This document shows, in pieces, positions 33,526 to 46,310 of a DNA stretch of 64,000 bases (the first letter of the stretch is position 1; each line of letters starts with the position of its first letter). Location: assembly GCA_036785705.1 (NCBI GenBank), contig JAWUZG010000056.1:683001-747000 (forward strand). Reading direction: 5' to 3'. Under the pieces are notes generated by a model. The model ran no database searches. It was not told the origin of the DNA and saw nothing but the letters and a program-made list of their open reading frames with translations. Made by a program: the position numbers and the translations under genes. Source of the stretch: Acanthornis magna (taxonomy: Eukaryota > Chordata > Aves > Passeriformes > Acanthizidae).

Positions 33526-36500
33526 GATAGCTGGAATGCAAAATCTTGACTTCTTGATCTGTCCAGTTCTATACCTGGCAAGCGCTCACTTTTCTTGCCT
33601 CAGAGGCACTTCTCAGATGCCTTGCCAAGAGCAGTCCTAGGCCAGGGTGAGTCTCCCACCGACACCACAGGCACCTCCTGCAGTGTCCTGGGCCCTGCAT
33701 GGCACCAAGAGGAGTCTGACTTTTTTCCTGGTTTTATAGTCAGGTTCCCCTGTCCCTCCCCAAAGCCTGTGGAGCAGGGCTGTGACACTGCTGTCCATTA
33801 GCACTATGGAGCAGGGCTGGGCTTTTGTGCCCTCTGTGTGGAAGGAGGATGCAGAGCCCCTTCGAAGGGCAGGTGGCAGCTGGCCCTGCCCATGGCCTCT
33901 GAGCTTGAAGCCAGCGGGGCCAGGCAGGGCTGGGGATCCACTGCTGCTTCCATGGGGAGAGGATTTTCTGCCAGCCTTGGCAGCAGTACCATGGGGTCTC
34001 CTTTGCAATGGGGACAGGCTGGCTCCTGAGCTCTACACAGCTGTCCCCATGGGCAGGGATGTGGCACCTCCATGGGCACCACCCACTTGTGTGCCCCCAG
34101 CACCTGGCACCCTGTGAGCAGAGCAGCTCCAGCGCTGCTCCCCACCTGCCTGTCATACTCTCACGGTGCTTTCAGGACCTGATCACCGGCAGCCAAGACT
34201 CTCAAGCACCCTCAGACGCATCCAAGAGAATTCAGCTTCCAGGCTCACAGGAGATGTCTGAAAACAGAATTACATAAGTCTATAAACACAGGCATAGGCT
34301 GAGGCAGAGGCTGGGGCACACTGACTGCCCTGCTCTAGCACCAGCGTGCCCATCACCGTGAGGTCTGGTCACAGCCACATCCTGCCTTTGCTCGGCTCTG
34401 GGACTTGGATCAGGAGGTCTGGAAGGTCTGTGCTGCCTCACAGAACCATGGAATGGGTTGGGTTGGAAGGGACCTTAAAAACCATCACATCTCCACAAGA
34501 AAATGGGTGTTCAGTTGACTACTGGGCTTCCAGGGCTGGAAGCACGAAACATCCCTGCAAGTGGGGGCAATATAGGCACTAAAAGCTTCTATAATCCTTA
34601 CTGAATCAGCAGGTGCTTCCCAACCTTCCCAGCTGCCACCAGGAGGGTGGCACCACACTGACCCCCCTGGTCCACCCAGCCTCAGTGGCACCTCTGAGGC
34701 AGATGAGCCAAGATTTGCATCCTTGATTTGTAAAGCACCTAAGGAGTCCTCAGGGATCAAAGTCACTACAAGATGATAAAATGTAAGCAACAGGAACCTG
34801 GAGCCCCAACAGGGAAAAGAATGGATTTGCTTTTCTTCCAGCAGTGTGCCAACCTAGAAGAACCAACCTGAAGCATCTGTGCTGGTGGGGAGGGGGAGTT
34901 TTTGCTGATTTCAGCTTTCTGTTCATCTTCAAACAAAACATCTTTTGTTTCTTTCTCCTCAGCAGGTTTCAGAAGCTTTGATTTGCTCTTTTCTCATCTC
35001 TAATACATCTTCCCTTAATAACTTTGAAACCAATATATTTTTAAAAGCCTTTGGCTTTTGTTTTGCTTTTCAAAAGAGCCACAGCAAAATGCTCTTTATG
35101 AGCTTCCCCTCCCACTAGTGTTTAACCAACATTTCCAGTGAGCTAAACACAAAACTACAAAGAGCAATGCCCAAACCTAGGGATGAAGCTGAAGGCAGGT
35201 TCCAGGCACTGCAGATCCTGCTCCAGGGGCTCAGAGCAGCACTCCTGGGAGAGGCAGGGATGCACAGGGATCTCAGCCCTTGGAGGATGATGCCAAGCCA
35301 AGAAGAGCCAAGCAAGAACATTAGGCACAGAAATCTCAGTCTGAGCCTGGTTGCCAGGACTGACACAATCCCAACCAGGGGCTCAGCACAGAGGTGGAGG
35401 GGGTGTCTCCATGACCCTGCACAGCTACAAGCACTGGCCATCCAAAAAAGCTGCTTAATTGGCTTCAGTTATCCCTTTTAATGCTATAATGAAAAAAATT
35501 AATTCAACACACATGGATTTTTTTAAAAAAAGCTAATAATCAAGTCCAATGAGGAATTTGCAGCCCACTACAGAGCCCCAGCAATCAAATGGGGGAACCA
35601 AGTCTTTCACTGTCAAAAAAGGTTTAAAATAAAAAGAAAAAGAGAGAGCAAATGATTTCCATGGAACATCTCAGGAACTTGCCCAGCCCTGCCACATAGC
35701 TCCACACCTGTCCCCAGCCCCACACCTCTGCTGCCCAAAACCCTCCTGGGGGAGGGCACACTGCTGCCTGAATCCCAAGCTGCAGCTCAAATCCCTCGTT
35801 AGTGAGTGCACCCGGTGCTCTGTGGCACTGCTGCCTGCCACACACTTTGTTACCCACACTGATTTTTTAATCTTCGATGCTTGGTGAACTGGATAATTTT
35901 CTTTTTCCAGTCACCCTGTGATTGAAGCAGATGGATAGAGCAGAAGAAAAGCATCTTGGACTGGCCAGCAACTCAGCCATTTTCATAGCTGGTAAAAATG
36001 AGAAAAAAAACCAAATCCAAAGAATAAACCCTCTTTCTCTCCTTTGCTGAGATTTACAGTCTGTTTCTATTGCAATTTAATCAGGGGTGAGAAAGCAGAG
36101 GCTGGGTTCCAGCACTGCTCTTCAGGGAACCGTGGCCCATGTGTCAGAGCCAGACAGCAGTTTCCACTTCTTTCTTTTGAATCACAATAAATACAAAGCA
36201 CTTTATAAAACAGTTTAAAAGAGATAGCAAAAAAACCAGGGAGAGTTGTGCTTAGGGCACGGAGGGCAAACATGCCTTACCTCCTCTGCCTCCTAGACCG
36301 GGAGTCCCATGGGGATCTCTGTGACAGGCAGCGAGTGTGGGGCACAGCGGGGAGGAGGATGAGGAGTTAATCAGCACTTCCAGCCCGGGAACATCACCCA
36401 CCCCGGGCCCTTCCTTCCTTTCTCACCAGCTCCACGTGTTCCCCCTGCCAGGGCCCATGGCTGGCAGGTGTCAGCTCTCCCCTCTGCCTCCGAGGCAGGA

Positions 36501-36674
36501 GCAGGGTTATGAGCAGGACAGATATTTACACCCACAGACTCCCCAGACCTCCCCATCAATCCCTGTGCCCTCAGCTCCTCTCCATGGATCACCAGAGGCA
36601 CACATAAAGCGGTAAGGGAGACCAGAGAACAGGGGTCAGGCTGGCCCTTCACCTTCCTGTGCCACACAGCCCCC
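33526..36674. other. Downstream non-coding DNA
   Basis: Apart from the short CR1 scrap at 34438-34495, there is an AT-rich stretch at about 34915-35110 and another at 35440-35645. No exon is supported. Confidence 0.65.
34438..34495 (-). mobile_element. Very short CR1 3'-end fragment, - orientation
   Basis: TCACAGAACCATGGAATGGG followed by TTGGGTTGGAAGGGACCTTA is the reverse complement of the last 50-60 bases of CR1. It lies about 0.9 kb past the LINGO1 3' UTR. Confidence 0.8.
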
Positions 36675-37015
36675 CAGCTCTGCCCGCAGCCCCCAGCTCT
36701 GCCCGCAGCCCCCAGCTCTGCCCGCAGCCCCCAGCCATGCCCGCAGCCCCCCAGCTCTGCCCGCAGCCCCCAGCCATGCCTGCAGCCCCCAGCTCTGCCT
36801 GCAGCCCCCCAGCTCTGCCCGCAGCCCCCAGCTCTGCCCGCAGCCCCCAGCCATGCCTGCAGCCCCCAGCTCTGCCCGCAGCCCCCAGCTCTGCCCGCAG
36901 CCCCCAGCCATGCCCGCAGCCCCCAGCTCTGCCCGCAGTCCCCAGCTCTGCCACAGCCCCCCAGCCATGCCCGCAGCCCCCCAGCTCTGCCCGCAGCCCC
37001 CAGCTCTGCCCGCAG
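36675..37015. repeat. 19-bp GC-rich minisatellite, about 18 copies
   Basis: The unit is CAGCTCTGCCCGCAGCCCC with a CAGCCATGC variant; some units are 18 or 20 bp. The CTCT and CCAT variants are ordered non-randomly: in the second half the pattern CTCT, CTCT, CCAT recurs, a higher-order period of about 57 bp. It is followed at once by a pyrimidine-rich tract. The array also explains the long open frames across it. Confidence 0.95.
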
Positions 37016-37080
37016 TTCCCTGATACTGCCTGGGCTTGCTGCCTTCCTCTGCTTCTATCAGGCCTTATCATACTTAATTT

Positions 37081-37500
37081 TACTCCTTCTCTCACTAACT
37101 GCCCTCTCTCTCTTATCTCTGCTTCAGAGCCAATATTTTACTCTCTCCCTTTTTTCTTCCTTATCGCTCTCTCTCCTTTTTTTTTTTTTTTAAATACTTT
37201 CTGCCTTCTGTGCTGCTCCCTCGCTCTCCTGCCATTTCTCTCTGTCAAGAGCTCTCCTCTCTCCACCACAGCTGTGCTTCCTGCAGTCCTCTCTGCACCC
37301 ACGTTTCTCCAGAACACCTCTGCCTCCCTCCTCCCCAGGCAGGGTCTCATCTGCCCCCACCACAGTGAGCAGCACAGAGAGGTGGAGGGAAAAAGACCTC
37401 TGGGCTTTGATTCCCTTTTCTCCTTTCTCCCCTTCCCTCTCTTCCCCCAACCCTCCTGCCCTGTCCCTCTTTTCCCATCTCCACACAGGCTCTCCAGCCC
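37081..37500. repeat. Long pyrimidine-rich tract
   Basis: On the + strand this stretch is dominated by C and T, with runs such as CTCTCTCTCTTATCTCTG-like blocks, a 17-base T run near 37180 and further CCCTTTTCTCC-type blocks at about 37408-37480. It directly follows the 19-bp minisatellite. Such strand-asymmetric tracts can adopt unusual DNA structure. No gene is seen. Confidence 0.75.
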
Positions 37501-38219
37501 TGCCCAGCAGGTTTCCCTGAGACAGGACAGGGACTTTGCAGTGCAGTCCCTGCTACCAGGGTATTGCAGGACACAGCAGAGGACAAAGGATTTGATCTTC
37601 CCCCAGAGGAGATGCTGGGGGAGCAGCCCTGCTTCCCGTCTCCCCACACCTGCAAGCTACATGCAGCTCCTCCAAGAGAAAACAGGCCTAGTGCTTTCCT
37701 CTCATTTTCCCAGGGTCTGTATCTGCATGCTTATGATAGATTTACTGTGATTCTATCGGTTTATGATTAAAACTCATAAATTTTACTAGGCCTTCTTCTT
37801 ATTTTCCATAATCCTCAGGATTCAAGGCAATCAAATTTTAACTGGAAAGCATGGGCTGTGCAGTTAGGTCCCAGCGTAATGGGGAACAGTTCATTTCCCA
37901 ATCCACCCCCATTACTGGGGCTACTAAAGAAATATTGTCCTGTGAAAGAGATCTTTCCTCAATTCTCTTTAAAACAATGTCCTTACCTGAGCAAAAGATT
38001 AGAGGAACACCACAAACCTTGACTAAAACACAGCATGCCCTGCCGCTGCAGTTTGTTCCCGCCCTGAGGTTTCCAAGCAGAGCTTCCCTGCACATTTTGG
38101 GGGGTGCTGAGGGTCTCAAGGTGACCAGCCTGCGGTGAGCAGGGTGGCAGCTGTGGGTCCCTCTCAGCTGCTCTGTCTCAGCTCCCATCACCAGGCAGTG
38201 GGTAGCTCCAGCCCCTCTG

Positions 38220-38470
38220 CAGATTTCATCACATGCCTGTTACAATCCAGGTAATAAGACATTTCATTCAAATGAGCAAATTTATTCCAGTGGCACTTTA
38301 ATAACAAAATCAATTAAACTACACTTCCCAGCAGGGCTTTATCATGTGCTATAGCTACAGCATATTGCCTGGATATACTAAATTCTCTCTCTGAAATAAA
38401 GTGCAAAGTTTAGAAGACAGATGACCCCATTTGCAGCACTAGTAGGATAATACCCTAATAAATCCATGGC
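38220..38470. promoter_or_regulatory. Candidate conserved element downstream of LINGO1
   Basis: The AT-rich block has ATTCAAATGAGCAAAT (POU-like), CTTTAATAACAAAATCAATT and CTATAGCTACAGC. It is unique sequence and lies 5 kb past the gene end. Confidence 0.25.
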
Positions 38471-39239
38471 CACCTGGGCACTTCAGAGTTGTCACACACT
38501 GCACTCGGTGGCCACTGGGAACTTCCCAATGACAGAGACTGGAGTGAGACCTTTGTGCTCCTGGGGCTCACAGTGCAGGTGCAGGGAGCATGGGCTCTGG
38601 AGCACAGCCCTGTGTCGGAGCAACAAGGCATCCATGCACGCAGAGCAGCCAGAGCAGAATGCCTGCATGGGAACATCGTGGACCTGGATATCAGTGCAGG
38701 CCACCTTATCTGTGGTGGCTCCCTCTGAAAGAAGAGTCTCTGACCAGGCAGAACGGTGAGCATGCAGCCTGGAGACCAGGCTGGCCTCTCTCCGCACAGC
38801 TCCTCGCTTGTCACCACCAAGCTGGAAAAGAGATGGGACAGTAAGGAAAGGCTAAAGGCAGCTGCCCAAGGAAGCACCCACGTAAGGGGGCAGTTGCTGC
38901 CCTGCCCAGGGCTGTGCTCCTCTCCACGCAGGATCCTGAGCCCCGGCCTGGGCTCTGTGGCTGCTCTGCCCCTGGCCATCCCTCTCACTCCCTCCCCGCC
39001 TCTATCCCCCTCAATTACCGACTGCAGCTTCATCGCTGTTTCCCGTATCGTCACACTCCAGCACCTTGCCTGACATGAGATTATGGCTCTTCGCTCCTCC
39101 ATCATCCTCCCAGACCATCATCCATCAGCTCTCCAAACCTGCCCTGCTCTCAGCCATTCCCGTCTGCCAGTCAGCCATTTCCCACCAGCTCTTTCTCCCC
39201 CTCATCCCTTCAGCTTGTGCTTCCCAAGCCTATCAGTGT

Positions 39240-39400
39240 TCCCCAGCCTTGAGTGCTGCAAAACTAATTAGCTCACTACAAAGATTGAGGAATAATTAGG
39301 GACTCCACTGAAAGCACAAAAGTAGGGCATCTCGCCTTAAATAAACGCGAGCGAGTGTCTCTGTGCTCCGCTGACGGCCGCGATTGCTTCAGGCAGATGA
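39240..39400. promoter_or_regulatory. Candidate regulatory island with AT and CpG halves
   Basis: The first half has AACTAATTAGCTC and GGAATAATTAGGG. The second half abruptly has several CpGs (AAACGCGAGCGAG, TGACGGCCGCGATTG) although its surroundings are CpG-poor. Retained CpGs in such a setting suggest constraint or an unmethylated state. Confidence 0.28.
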
Positions 39401-42400
39401 TTACACGACTCACCGTCCCTCAGCTCCCACTCCAGGCATGTTCACCAGAGGTGCCTCTGCCTCCACCTCACCCTTTAGGCAGGTGCTTTCTGGGTTTTTT
39501 GGCTCGTGTCCCTGCACCTAAAGTCGGCGCCTCCCAGATCTCCACGGCTAGCCAGGCACCGAAGCAAGCAGGCAGCATTCCTGGAGCTGCTGATGCTGCC
39601 TCCTCAACAGTGCACCATCTCCATCTCTCTCTGGGGGAAAGCTAAAGCCAAGCATGGAAAATAGCAAGAAAAACATTTGCAAAATTTCTTTTTCAGTTGC
39701 CTCTGCTGGGTAGAAGAGAGGCTAAAACCACCTTTTCCCTGGACAGCTCCACTGTGATGGGCAGGAGCCTGCCCTGCCCCATACTGGGACCCCTGAATAC
39801 CAGGGTGATACAAGAGGAGGATTCGGGGTCTGCACAGGTCCTCCTTCCTCACACACAGCCCATGCTGGGGACTCCCCCCGAGCATGAGGAAGTCCCTGGT
39901 GACACACAGCCTCCGAGGAAATCCCCCTCCCTCCTGCCTCCACCAGGTAATGAGCAGGAGATGGAGCTGAATGCAGCCCAGACTGAGGTGTCCCTGACCT
40001 TCAGCACTCACTCATCTGCTGGCACTGTGAACCATCCCTCCTCCAGTCACTGTCTGCGCCCGAGGAGCTACACAGTTTTGGCACATACTAATGATATTTA
40101 ATAACAACCTGACACTCAATCCCTGCATCTCACCCAGAGACCTGAGACAGCCTGATAACGTCCTCAGCCATTTGTGGAGGAGCAGGGGAAGGTGCAGCAG
40201 GGCATGGGGAGACGAGCCTTGCTTTAAGCCCTTCAGAAGAGCCTGTCTAGTTCCTGCTCCCTTTGAGCATCCCCTCCTGCCCTCGCCTGTGGCAGCCAGT
40301 GGGAAAAGATAAGTTCTCTCCTTGGGGACCAACCACCAAAGGACCTCATGGACACTTTGGCACTTCACACAGAGCCACAACCCCTTCCTCAGAGGCCTTA
40401 TGACCTCTTGAGTTTGGTTTGTTCTTCTTAGGGTTTTCTAGTGCTTCAGATCCCCAGACACAGTAAGGGTAGGAAAGGAGAAGTGGGAAGAGAGTCCTAA
40501 TTTGGCAGCCTACATCAAACCAACCCTCATCTGATTGCATTTTGTAATGTACTCATGCCCCTGCCTGCAGCAGGAATTGTGCCACCCCCAGACCCTGCTT
40601 GCTGCCACCAGCAAGGTGCATTTACTCAGCACATGCAGCACTGTGCATATAGAATTACACTGCAAATGCAGGTCCCTTTTTGCCAGCCATGAAGGGTTAA
40701 GGATTTGCAGAGAGCAGGTGAAGCCAGTACAGGCAGGGCTGGATATGCTCTATCTGCACCCTCAAATGGACTGGAGCAGCTGCTCCCTTCTGGGTAGCTG
40801 CTTAAAGGGACAATGCCAGGGTCAATTAGACCCAACCCTGGACCTGCCTTTTCTTTCTTTTTTCTTTCTTCCGGGGCTCGCAAGTGTTGACTATTCAAAT
40901 GGGTGAGAATTCAGGACAAAAAGCAAAAGAGCTTCAAACACCTTCATCTAAGAACCATTCCCAGGCCAGCTGGCAAGGCAGCTCAGCATTGCCTGCTCCA
41001 CAACAGCTCACTGGGCCATTGCAACCTGCTCCACAGAACCAGGGGAAGAGACCCAGAGCTTTTTCAATTCCCCTGCTTCTCTCTGTGCCTGTCTACCTGG
41101 ATAGCATGTTTTCACACCCATTGAGTCTTCTCACAGCATGTAAATCCTCTGTGGCAGAGTCATTTTCAGGATAAAACCTCCACTTACGGTATCTTATATC
41201 AGGCTGAGAACAGAGGCAGGGCCAGACTGTTCTGGAGCAAACCCCCTTGGTTCTGCGCCTAAGGAGTCCCTGGGCATAGCTCCAGCCTGGCACCAGGGTG
41301 GCCACCAGGCAGAAAGCTGCAGGAGTGGATGGGGAATGGGCTGCAGGCCCTTCAGCCCCCTCCATAGCAAACCTCTCTGATGGGATGCTCTTGAAGCCAA
41401 ACTGCCCATGTCTCCGCATTCCTGGTGGCTCCAGGTGCAGGTGACTGAGCATTCAGCAAGGCTGTGTTGTCAGGACCCCAGCAACAGCACCAAAGCTGAG
41501 AGCATTCTTCAAAAGCAGAACGGTGATGAGGAAGAAGAGACACAAAATCACCTCAGACAATCTTGCCCAGTGGCAAAAGGATCCTGCTCTGGCATCTTTC
41601 AAGGAGTGTGTGTTAGGATCTGTGTGGAACCTGAGGTTCCTTCTGGCACAAGGCCCTCACAGATGGATGCTCAAGGCAGCAAACAGACAGACGTCTTAAT
41701 CCTGCAGTGCAAGTGGAGCTGTTCTTGTCTTCCAAACACACACCTAATCATTTTTAAGATCTCTGCCTCAGAACTATCTTTTTGATAAAACTAATCACAG
41801 GCTTAAATTACAGATAAATACCCGATATTAAAAGAACAGTTTGAAAGGGAGGAAAGGGGTAGTTTAACGGTGCTTATTTCCCCCGCTTTTCTATAGCACA
41901 CATCTTGGGCTATTTAACTGTAGAGCTTATGGAGTTTCATTGTGACAGCTCTCCTTTCTTTCAGATGTGGCTTCTACAAATGTTTCCCCCGGTTTCTTTG
42001 CCCGCTCTGCCTCTGTTAGCCGAATTATTGCAGCAGTCACTGTATCTCCAGCTGAGCCTAAAAAGCAGGCACACTAAGAGCTGTATGAACACACACAAAG
42101 GAATCAACCTGGTGCTTAGAAGGCTGGACCCAAAAGCACCTACACAGGGAATGAGGGACTCACAGGTGCCTGCAAAGGATCTGGGCTATAATAGCTCAAC
42201 AAAGAGGAGTAGCTGAAAAAATAAATCAAAGCTGCAAAAGGCTCAAGAGGCCGGCTGAGGACAGAGGTCTGTGCCCACAGCTCTGCCGGCCCTTGTGCTG
42301 CCAGCCAGAGGGATGGAGCTGCTGTTGGGCTGGCAGGAATGATCCAGCTCTAGGTGCTTTTAAGCACAGCACAATCCAGGCTCACGCTGGCTTCTTCTGC

Positions 42401-42409
42401 TCTGCAGGG

Positions 42410-42750
42410 AACAATGGCTTTGATCAACAGAAGATTGCCGAGTTAATTGTAATGATATTCTAATAAAGCTGGGGAGATTAATTACGGCTCTTTATCAGAG
42501 CTGGCCCTCTGCCAAGGGTTGGCAAAATTGTTTTCCTCTGTTTCTTGTCATTTGAATTTAGGAGAAGAAAGGAGGAAGTTGGGCGCCTTGTTTTCCTGCA
42601 GCAATCAGGAGTGCGGCCTTGTGCCCTGCTCACGCTCACAGCTCGCCGTGCTGGTGGAGGGGAGCAGGGGGGCACACGGGGAAAGCAAATGGAGAGCGAC
42701 AGAGCCAACCAATTAGACATGATGCAGCACAATTACACTCCTAGTCAATA
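42410..42750. promoter_or_regulatory. Candidate conserved element downstream of LINGO1
   Basis: GAGTTAATTGTAATG, CTAATAAAGC, TAATTA at 42479-42484, CTCTTTATCAGAGC, CATTTGAATTTAGG and CCAACCAATTAGAC occur within 300 bases of unique sequence. Confidence 0.28.
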
Positions 42751-45700
42751 AGTGGGCCGGTGCAGAGAAGCGCAGAGGACGACGTGCAGACCACAGACGT
42801 TGCTCCACTTTGGGCAAAGCCGAGGCATGTCACACCTTCTCAGGCTGGGGAGCACAAGATGCACACACCGTGCTTGCCAGGAGGGCTCACAGCAGCAGTG
42901 CTGACATCAGGCAGAAAAGCCTTGTGGCCTTGGTTCTTGCTCGTACCACACCAGCGCAGCAAAGAGAGTGTCCAGAGGGCAGCCAGAGCCCTGCTAAGTG
43001 GCCTTGGGGAGCATGAGACTAAAACCTTCCTATTTCACTTGACAAATAGCTCTTCCTTCCAGGGAAGATTTAGCAGTGCCCAGGCAGGTGAGAGACAGAC
43101 CTGCAGAGGAATGATCCGGGCTGGAAGGCAGCAGATCAATCAGGCAGAGCTGCCTGTCTCACTCATGGAGAAGGCTGAAGAGGCCTTTCCTTGCATCCAG
43201 CCAGCACGAGATGTGCTGGTGGAACAGGCTGTGAGTGAAACCAGGGAAGGAAATGTGCTCCTCACACAAAACAGAGAGCTGAGGATTAAAATAACAGCAC
43301 TTGTTTTTCAGCAGGCAATACAGAAACTTCCTACTGATGGACCAGGGCTTGCAGCTTTGAGGAAGAAACACGTCACCATCTAACCCATGCCATCTCCAAG
43401 GGCACCCATGCGACATGCACTCAAACCAGAGGCATTTCCCTGGACAGCTCTAGGAAGATGACACATTGCTGCTGCTCATGAGCCATGAAGACAGACTGGA
43501 GGTCTAGATTAAGATTTTAAGTATGCCAAACAGAACATGTCCAGGTTTTATGCACCTGAGACATGCTCAGGCAGGACCAGCCCCACAGGGCCCCTGCTCT
43601 CCCTGGGCAGCAGGGCTGGCACGTGGCACAGTGCAAGCCCAAGTTATTCATCCAGGCTGAAAATCTGGCAAGAGTAGGCAGGGAGCACCAACTTCCATGT
43701 GCAACACAGCCGCTGACAACCTCTGGCTGCTTTTCCAAAGTGCACTGAGCACTTCTTGCCTGTGGAAGGACCAAAACATGACAGCAACATCCTCTCCGTG
43801 CTAAACCAGAGGACTCAGAGCAAGGTCACAACAGCCTAAGAGCAGGGTCCGTGTTTTGTACCATCGTCCTGATAACAATCCAGATAATTCTTTAGGGTTT
43901 TCAATGACCCATAAAACTACCTCACACCCGAAATGTTTGCTCCAACTGAGAGGAAAAATTGCTGATCTAAATACTTTTTTCCTGGAACATGACAGAAACA
44001 ATTACTCATTTAGGCTTTTATAAAGACTATTGAGTTTGGCAAAATGTCGCTCCAGGGGCAATATAATGAGAGAAAAAGTTTCAAAAACATTTAAAAGCCT
44101 TTTTTTTTTTTCTTAGATAAAGAAACTTCAGTTTTTCTATTTCAGAACAAATCCTTACCCTGAATCTGCGTTTATCTTAAATACAAAGAAACAATAAAAA
44201 TATTAAGAGAACCATTACCAAGATGAACAACACCAGAAAGCAAAGTGTTGTAGAACTTCCATCATAATCTTCCATCCCAAGAAAATTTGTCCTTTTATAC
44301 AAATTCTGGCCAACCAAGGTATTTCAGCAGCTTAAGACATTCTTTAAGAAGAAAATCTAATTTCCAGCTGCCTGGAGCCATTATCCCTGCCTGCGATGGG
44401 TCTGGTACCGGTTCCTCTCAGAGGGCCAGGGACAGCACCACCGCTCTGGCACGCACTACCCAAGATTCCCCATAAATAAAATCATCGGCATCGGCTCCCG
44501 CGTTCATTTCACAGGCGGCTGCTCTGCTGACAGGTTTCACACGCTGCTACTGTGTCTTGTCAGCTTTATACTCTCAGGCCAACGCCAGCTCACCAGCTCT
44601 GATGTATATACATAAAAATAAACGGCTCAGAAACCCCAATAAAGTGACAGATAACATAATGGGACCTGGCTTCAGAAAATAATCTTGTTTATGGAACCTC
44701 CGTGCCTCCAAATTTGATTTATGCCACACGGGCTGCCTCTCGGCGGGGGTTTGGGGAGCAGGGCTTGCTCGTGCTCACTTCCCATGGGCAGCAAGGGGAC
44801 AGTCACTGGTTAAGAGCTGCCTTTAGGGCTCCTGCTCTAAGACTGGCAGCATTAATGTTGGAAGCAGAGAGCAGAGCTTCCCCCAGGATTTGGCTGATGT
44901 GATCTTCCTCCAGCTCCTGCAGGTGCTTTGCATTTTTCCCAGAGGCTGCCTCTGTCAGGTCCAGTACCTGCTCACCTCAGGGAAGCTCTCCTCATCCTCT
45001 CTGACCCTCTTAACTCCCCTCCTTGTGCTTTCTGGGCTTGCCCATGCTGTCTGCAAGCTGGAAGTAGCTGCAAAGAGCTCAGGGCTTCAGCAGCTGACAG
45101 AGCATATGAAGTTAAACCAGACAGCGCCTAAAGGAGACCATGTGGGCTTCAAAGGGGAGAGCTCCTGATGGCACAAGCAGGTTCTCCTGGTAGCCCCTTT
45201 GCTCTGGGCTGCAGATGGTCCTTATTCAATCTCTTTCCAGAGGAGCTTCCTTGCAAACAGGGATAATCCTTCATTTGATGTTTGCTCCCTTGGATATCAC
45301 TGTTCACAGCAAGCACTGCAATTTGTGTTTATTCTTGCCAAGCCATGTTTATTCTTGAGCCGCTTTGATTGTTACAGTGAAGGCTGGGATGGCTCTTTCA
45401 GTCAAAGTGCCTGTTTCCAGGGGGCTAATAATGAGAGACTGTCAGTCTGGAGGCACAAGGGAAAAGATCACAGCCCCTCCTCTCCCAGCAAACAATCAGC
45501 GTCTGCCAGACCCCACGCTTTGCTCTTCTCAGTCTTTGATATGCAGCTGGGAGATCCTTCGCTCCAGCCTGGAGTGGAGGTGCTAATGGGATGCCAGCCC
45601 CAGCACCATTCCTGCAGAGGGGCACAGAGGCTCCCGGGAAAAGCCACCTGGGGGTTCAGGAAGCCTCGTGCCTTATACCTGGTGCCTGCCTGGTGCTGCT

Positions 45701-46039
45701 GGACTGCTGGGACAGACAGAGCAGAGCTCCTGGCCCAGCAAAGCATTTCAGAGCAACCCACGGGCACAGAGAGTTCCTGTTGCAGGGGGTGGGTCACAGC
45801 TGCCATGTCCTACCCCATGAAGGGTACACCCTGTCACTGCACTCCTGTCCAGCTCCCAGGCTCCCACACAGAGAGCAAACCCCTGGCTAACTGCTGCTAA
45901 GCATGGACCACACCTGGAGAGGAAGAATTCCCCTGCAAGATGTGGGATCACACACACAGACCTGCCCCGGCACAGCAAGGGGACCTCTGGCTTGTGTGAC
46001 AAACACGTGGCTCCCCCTCTCTTGTTCCAGTCTCCAGGC

Positions 46040-46310
46040 CCTCACCCCATTCAGATTTTAATCAAACCTTACATTACGCTGTCATTCGTCTGGGGCTTAC
46101 TACTAAGGAGGGCTGTGGGGGAGGTTTCCCCTCAAATTAAATAATTAAAATGTTTTTCTCAGGCTAAATAATTTTAATTTTCCCCCCCAGCAGACCAGTG
46201 GCTATAAATATTTAATACATTGCTTGCTTCACTGCATCCAGTGTGTTGCCATTTTAGAAATCATGTTATTGTGTGTATTTTTCTTCTTTTAATTACAGTC
46301 ACCTGGTATC
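46040..46310. promoter_or_regulatory. Candidate conserved element with a MEF2-like site
   Basis: AAATTAAATAATTAAAATG, CTAAATAATTTTAATTTTCC and a MEF2-like CTATAAATA at 46202-46210 lie in a sharply AT-rich island. Confidence 0.28.

Noticed and set aside
36659..37750. A 363-codon + strand frame
   Set aside because: It is produced by the 19-bp minisatellite and the pyrimidine-rich tract. The product is a repetitive Pro/Ala/Cys string followed by low-complexity Leu/Ser/Phe.
42760..43383. A 207-codon + strand frame in moderate-GC sequence
   Set aside because: Long enough to check, but no recognisable motif and about what chance allows for 64 kb when near-cognate starts are counted.
45199..45900. 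A 233-codon + strand frame
   Set aside because: No signal peptide, domain or repeat pattern; many Cys, Pro, Ser and Gln residues of translated non-coding type. A protein search with no hit would confirm.
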